Shown here: piece by piece, positions 24,712 through 26,772 of the stretch
Layout: each line of letters starts with the position of its first letter
Position numbering within the stretch: position 1 is the first letter of the stretch
Made by a program: the position numbers and the translations under genes
NCBI GenBank assembly: GCA_964601505.1
Contig: CAZRNR010000028.1
Coordinates: 1-26,772, forward strand
DNA length: 26,772 nt
Direction of reading: 5' to 3'
Source: DRWZ01 sp964601505
GTDB taxonomy: Bacteria > Calescibacteriota > Calescibacteriia > Calescibacteriales > Calescibacteriaceae
The notes under the pieces: model-generated
Database searches by the model: none
What the model was told of the DNA's origin: nothing
The model's input: only the letters and a program-made list of their open reading frames with translations

Positions 24712-26772
24712 ATGCAGAAATCAAGGAAATATTACTATTTTCCTTTTCTTATTTTTTCCATTGTTTCCTGTAGCAGAAAAGAGTTCTATCCGAAAATAGA
24801 AAAAGTTGAGCCAAACATAGCTTGGACAGGCGAAAATACTCAGGTAGAGATAGTTGGAGAGGATTTTGTACCTGCTATCAAAATCAAAACTCAAAGTCAA
24901 AAAGTTGAGAGCATACCTCCAATTTTGAAACTTGGAGATAATATAGAATTAACAAATATAACATATTTTTCTCGTGCGAAAATAGTCTTTATAGTTCCAA
25001 AGGGGCTTCCTCCGGGAGAATATAAATTAAAAGTCTTGCTTGCAAACGGAAAGAGCGATGATACATATTTTAGAATCACCAGACTTCCGAAGCCATTTCC
25101 CGAGAGCTTGAATAATTCTTCTTTCTCAAACGGAACAGAATCTACAGTAATAATATACGGCAAGGGTTTTGATGAAATAGTAGAAATCACTTTGATCAGA
25201 GAAGATGGGAAGGAATTTATAGTAAAAGATTTTGTTTCTTCTTCAACAGAGATAAGATTTAACCTACCTCAGGGTGCTGAAACTGGGAATTTCTATGTGA
25301 TCATAAAAAACTCAGAGGGGATAAAATCCGATAAATCAGATAAGATTGTTTTGAAGATTTTGGAGGGTCCAAAGGTAAATGTGCGGGATTCATATGAAAT
25401 TGACCCTGTAACCGGCAAAGTGAAAATTATCTTTGAGATAGAAAATAGTGGAGAGGTAGAATTAGATAATGTTGAGATTGAACTATCAAATGGTCAGAAA
25501 CTGAAGGTTGGGAAGGTGGGTAAGCAAAAGGTTTATGTTGAAGCTTACACTGATGAATCAACCGATGTATCTTGGATATTTCACGGAAAGGATTCTATTA
25601 GCTTTGCTTCAGTAGCAAAGCAAGGACAGATAAACATCTGCAAAAAATTATACTACAAAGATGAAGATGGAGATGGCTATGGGGATAAAAACAAGTTTAT
25701 CTATTCCTGCAATGTTCCATATGGATATGTCAATAATTCAGATGATTGCAATGACCTTGATCCAAAAGTGAATCCAAGCACAGTATGGTATAAAGACAAC
25801 GACGGAGACGGTTATACCGATGGATCCACTTATGTCGGTTGCATTCCACCGCAAAAATATCTTATATCTATTCCCTTTGGAGACTGCAATGATGAAAATA
25901 AGAATATAAATCCAAATTCACCTGAAGTATGCAACGGAATAGACGATAACTGCAATAACCAGATCGATGAAGAAGTTGAGATAGCATTCTACAGAGATAG
26001 AGATGGCGATGGATACGGAAACTTATATGATATAATCTTATCTTGTAGCCAGCCACCCGGGTATGTACCTACACCAGAAGATTGCAACGATAATAACCCT
26101 ATGGTAAATCCAATTTCAACAGAAACCTGTAATGGCATAGATGATGATTGTGATGGTCTAGTAGATGAAGGTGTAGCGCTTGTATTCTACAATGATTCTG
26201 ATGGAGATGGTTATGGAAATCCATCAATTTGGGTTAGCGCTTGTTCAAAACCATCTGGATATGTAGAAAACTCACTTGACTGTGATGATTCTAATCCAAA
26301 TATCAATCCATTCACAGTTTGGTATAAAGATATAGATGAGGACTCTTATTCTGATGGCATAACTCAAATTCAATGCGCGAGACCAAGTAAACATAAACTT
26401 CCATCGGAGTTAATTTCCACAACAGGCGACTGTGATGATACTGATCCATCTGTCTATCCAGGAGCTCCTTTGAACTGTAACAATGGACAAGATAATGATT
26501 GCTCTGGTGTTGTGGAAAGATGGTTCTTCCAAGATCAAGATTCAGATTCCTGGACTACCTCTGTTTCCCAATGTGCTAACTCCATGCCCACAGGGTTCAC
26601 TTCTGTATCCAAACCATTAGATTGCAATGATTCTGATTCATCTATATACCCAGGAGCTCCTTTGAACTGCAACAATGGTCAAGATAATGATTGTTCAGGG
26701 AATATAGAAAGATGGGCTTATATGGATGCAGATGGTGATAGACATGCTCCTAATTCATCATCCTCATGTGTA
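24712..26772 (+). CDS. MopE-repeat lipoprotein with IPT/TIG domains, partial
   Basis: The frame is open from ATG 24712 to the right edge (687 codons, no stop). The N-terminus is a signal with lipobox IVSC (Cys20). Residues about 25-125 and 128-217 look like two IPT/TIG immunoglobulin-like domains ('VEPNIAWTGENTQVEIVGEDF' type and 'GTESTVIIYGKGF' type), and about 219-290 resembles a CARDB-type beta domain. From residue 310 on there is a cysteine and aspartate repeat of the MopE/putative metal-binding family. It alternates calcium-type loops (KDEDGDGYGD, KDNDGDGYTD, RDRDGDGYGN, NDSDGDGYGN) with 'DCND.DP..NP' and 'CNGIDDDCDG.VDE' elements. About six to seven units are visible and the array continues beyond the window. 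Such arrays occur in exported proteins of myxobacteria and other environmental bacteria. Cell-surface metal binding is inferred from the family. Confidence 0.88.
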   Translation, partial: MQKSRKYYYFPFLIFSIVSCSRKEFYPKIEKVEPNIAWTGENTQVEIVGEDFVPAIKIKTQSQKVESIPPILKLGDNIELTNITYFSRAKIVFIVPKGLPPGEYKLKVLLANGKSDDTYFRITRLPKPFPESLNNSSFSNGTESTVIIYGKGFDEIVEITLIREDGKEFIVKDFVSSSTEIRFNLPQGAETGNFYVIIKNSEGIKSDKSDKIVLKILEGPKVNVRDSYEIDPVTGKVKIIFEIENSGEVELDNVEIELSNGQKLKVGKVGKQKVYVEAYTDESTDVSWIFHGKDSISFASVAKQGQINICKKLYYKDEDGDGYGDKNKFIYSCNVPYGYVNNSDDCNDLDPKVNPSTVWYKDNDGDGYTDGSTYVGCIPPQKYLISIPFGDCNDENKNINPNSPEVCNGIDDNCNNQIDEEVEIAFYRDRDGDGYGNLYDIILSCSQPPGYVPTPEDCNDNNPMVNPISTETCNGIDDDCDGLVDEGVALVFYNDSDGDGYGNPSIWVSACSKPSGYVENSLDCDDSNPNINPFTVWYKDIDEDSYSDGITQIQCARPSKHKLPSELISTTGDCDDTDPSVYPGAPLNCNNGQDNDCSGVVERWFFQDQDSDSWTTSVSQCANSMPTGFTSVSKPLDCNDSDSSIYPGAPLNCNNGQDNDCSGNIERWAYMDADGDRHAPNSSSSCV
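26458..26715 (+). repeat. Nearly identical 66-nt units within the MopE array
   Basis: The segment 26458-26523 recurs at 26650-26715. By my count 57 of 66 positions match, with only 2 mismatches in the first 42. Both encode YPGAPLNCNNGQDNDCSG followed by a short variable part and ERW. Spacing is 192 nt. The similarity at third codon positions indicates a recent internal duplication compared with the other, more diverged units. Confidence 0.8.

Noticed and set aside
1..26772. tRNA genes, insertion sequences or prophage
   Set aside because: No TPsiC-loop-like element in a cloverleaf context, no transposase, integrase or phage structural gene, and no terminal inverted repeats with target duplications were seen.

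Overview
The window is AT-rich bacterial chromosome DNA (genes look roughly one-third G+C) with short intergenic gaps and no phage or insertion-sequence genes. At least three predicted lipoproteins, a likely outer-membrane beta-barrel and an F-type ATP synthase with separate b and b' subunits suggest a diderm bacterium. The type III-B CRISPR genes, the Lys/Glu/Ile-rich proteins and a GC-elevated non-coding island in AT-rich surroundings would fit a thermophile of a deep or candidate lineage, but nothing here fixes the taxonomy.

Layout. 1-2241 (minus): cmr4, cmr1 and the start of cmr5, the RAMP part of a type III-B Cmr effector whose operon leaves the left edge. 2390-3862 (minus): an AidB-like acyl-CoA dehydrogenase, divergent from an exported GH38 alpha-mannosidase lipoprotein (3993-6398). 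6399-7411: about 1 kb holding a decayed minus-strand gene (6606-7320) and an inverted repeat. 7412-10539 (plus): an ABC exporter overlapping an AMP-forming acyl-CoA synthetase. 10540-11131: no gene, but a G-rich island that may be a structured RNA. 11132-11527 (minus): an exported rhodanese. 11717-13176 (minus): b', b and delta of the ATP synthase, without the other subunit genes. 13469-15631 (plus): a small beta-barrel protein, trpE and an AtpI/AtpZ-like gene. 15739-22802 (minus): a 40-cysteine repeat lipoprotein and gltB. 22905-24211 (minus): pyrE and cysH. 24233-24711: a possible operator and a decayed fragment. 24712 to the right edge (plus): a partial MopE-repeat lipoprotein.

The metabolic genes (trpE, gltB, pyrE, cysH, ATP synthase stalk) are housekeeping genes scattered singly or in pairs rather than in classical operons. 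Translation signals are mixed. Several internal genes have strong Shine-Dalgarno sequences (cmr5, atpF), while three first genes (cmr4, the acyl-CoA dehydrogenase, GH38) have a -10-like hexamer ending exactly 9 nt before ATG, which predicts leaderless mRNAs. The least explained items are the cysteine-module lipoprotein, the G-rich island and the two decayed genes.
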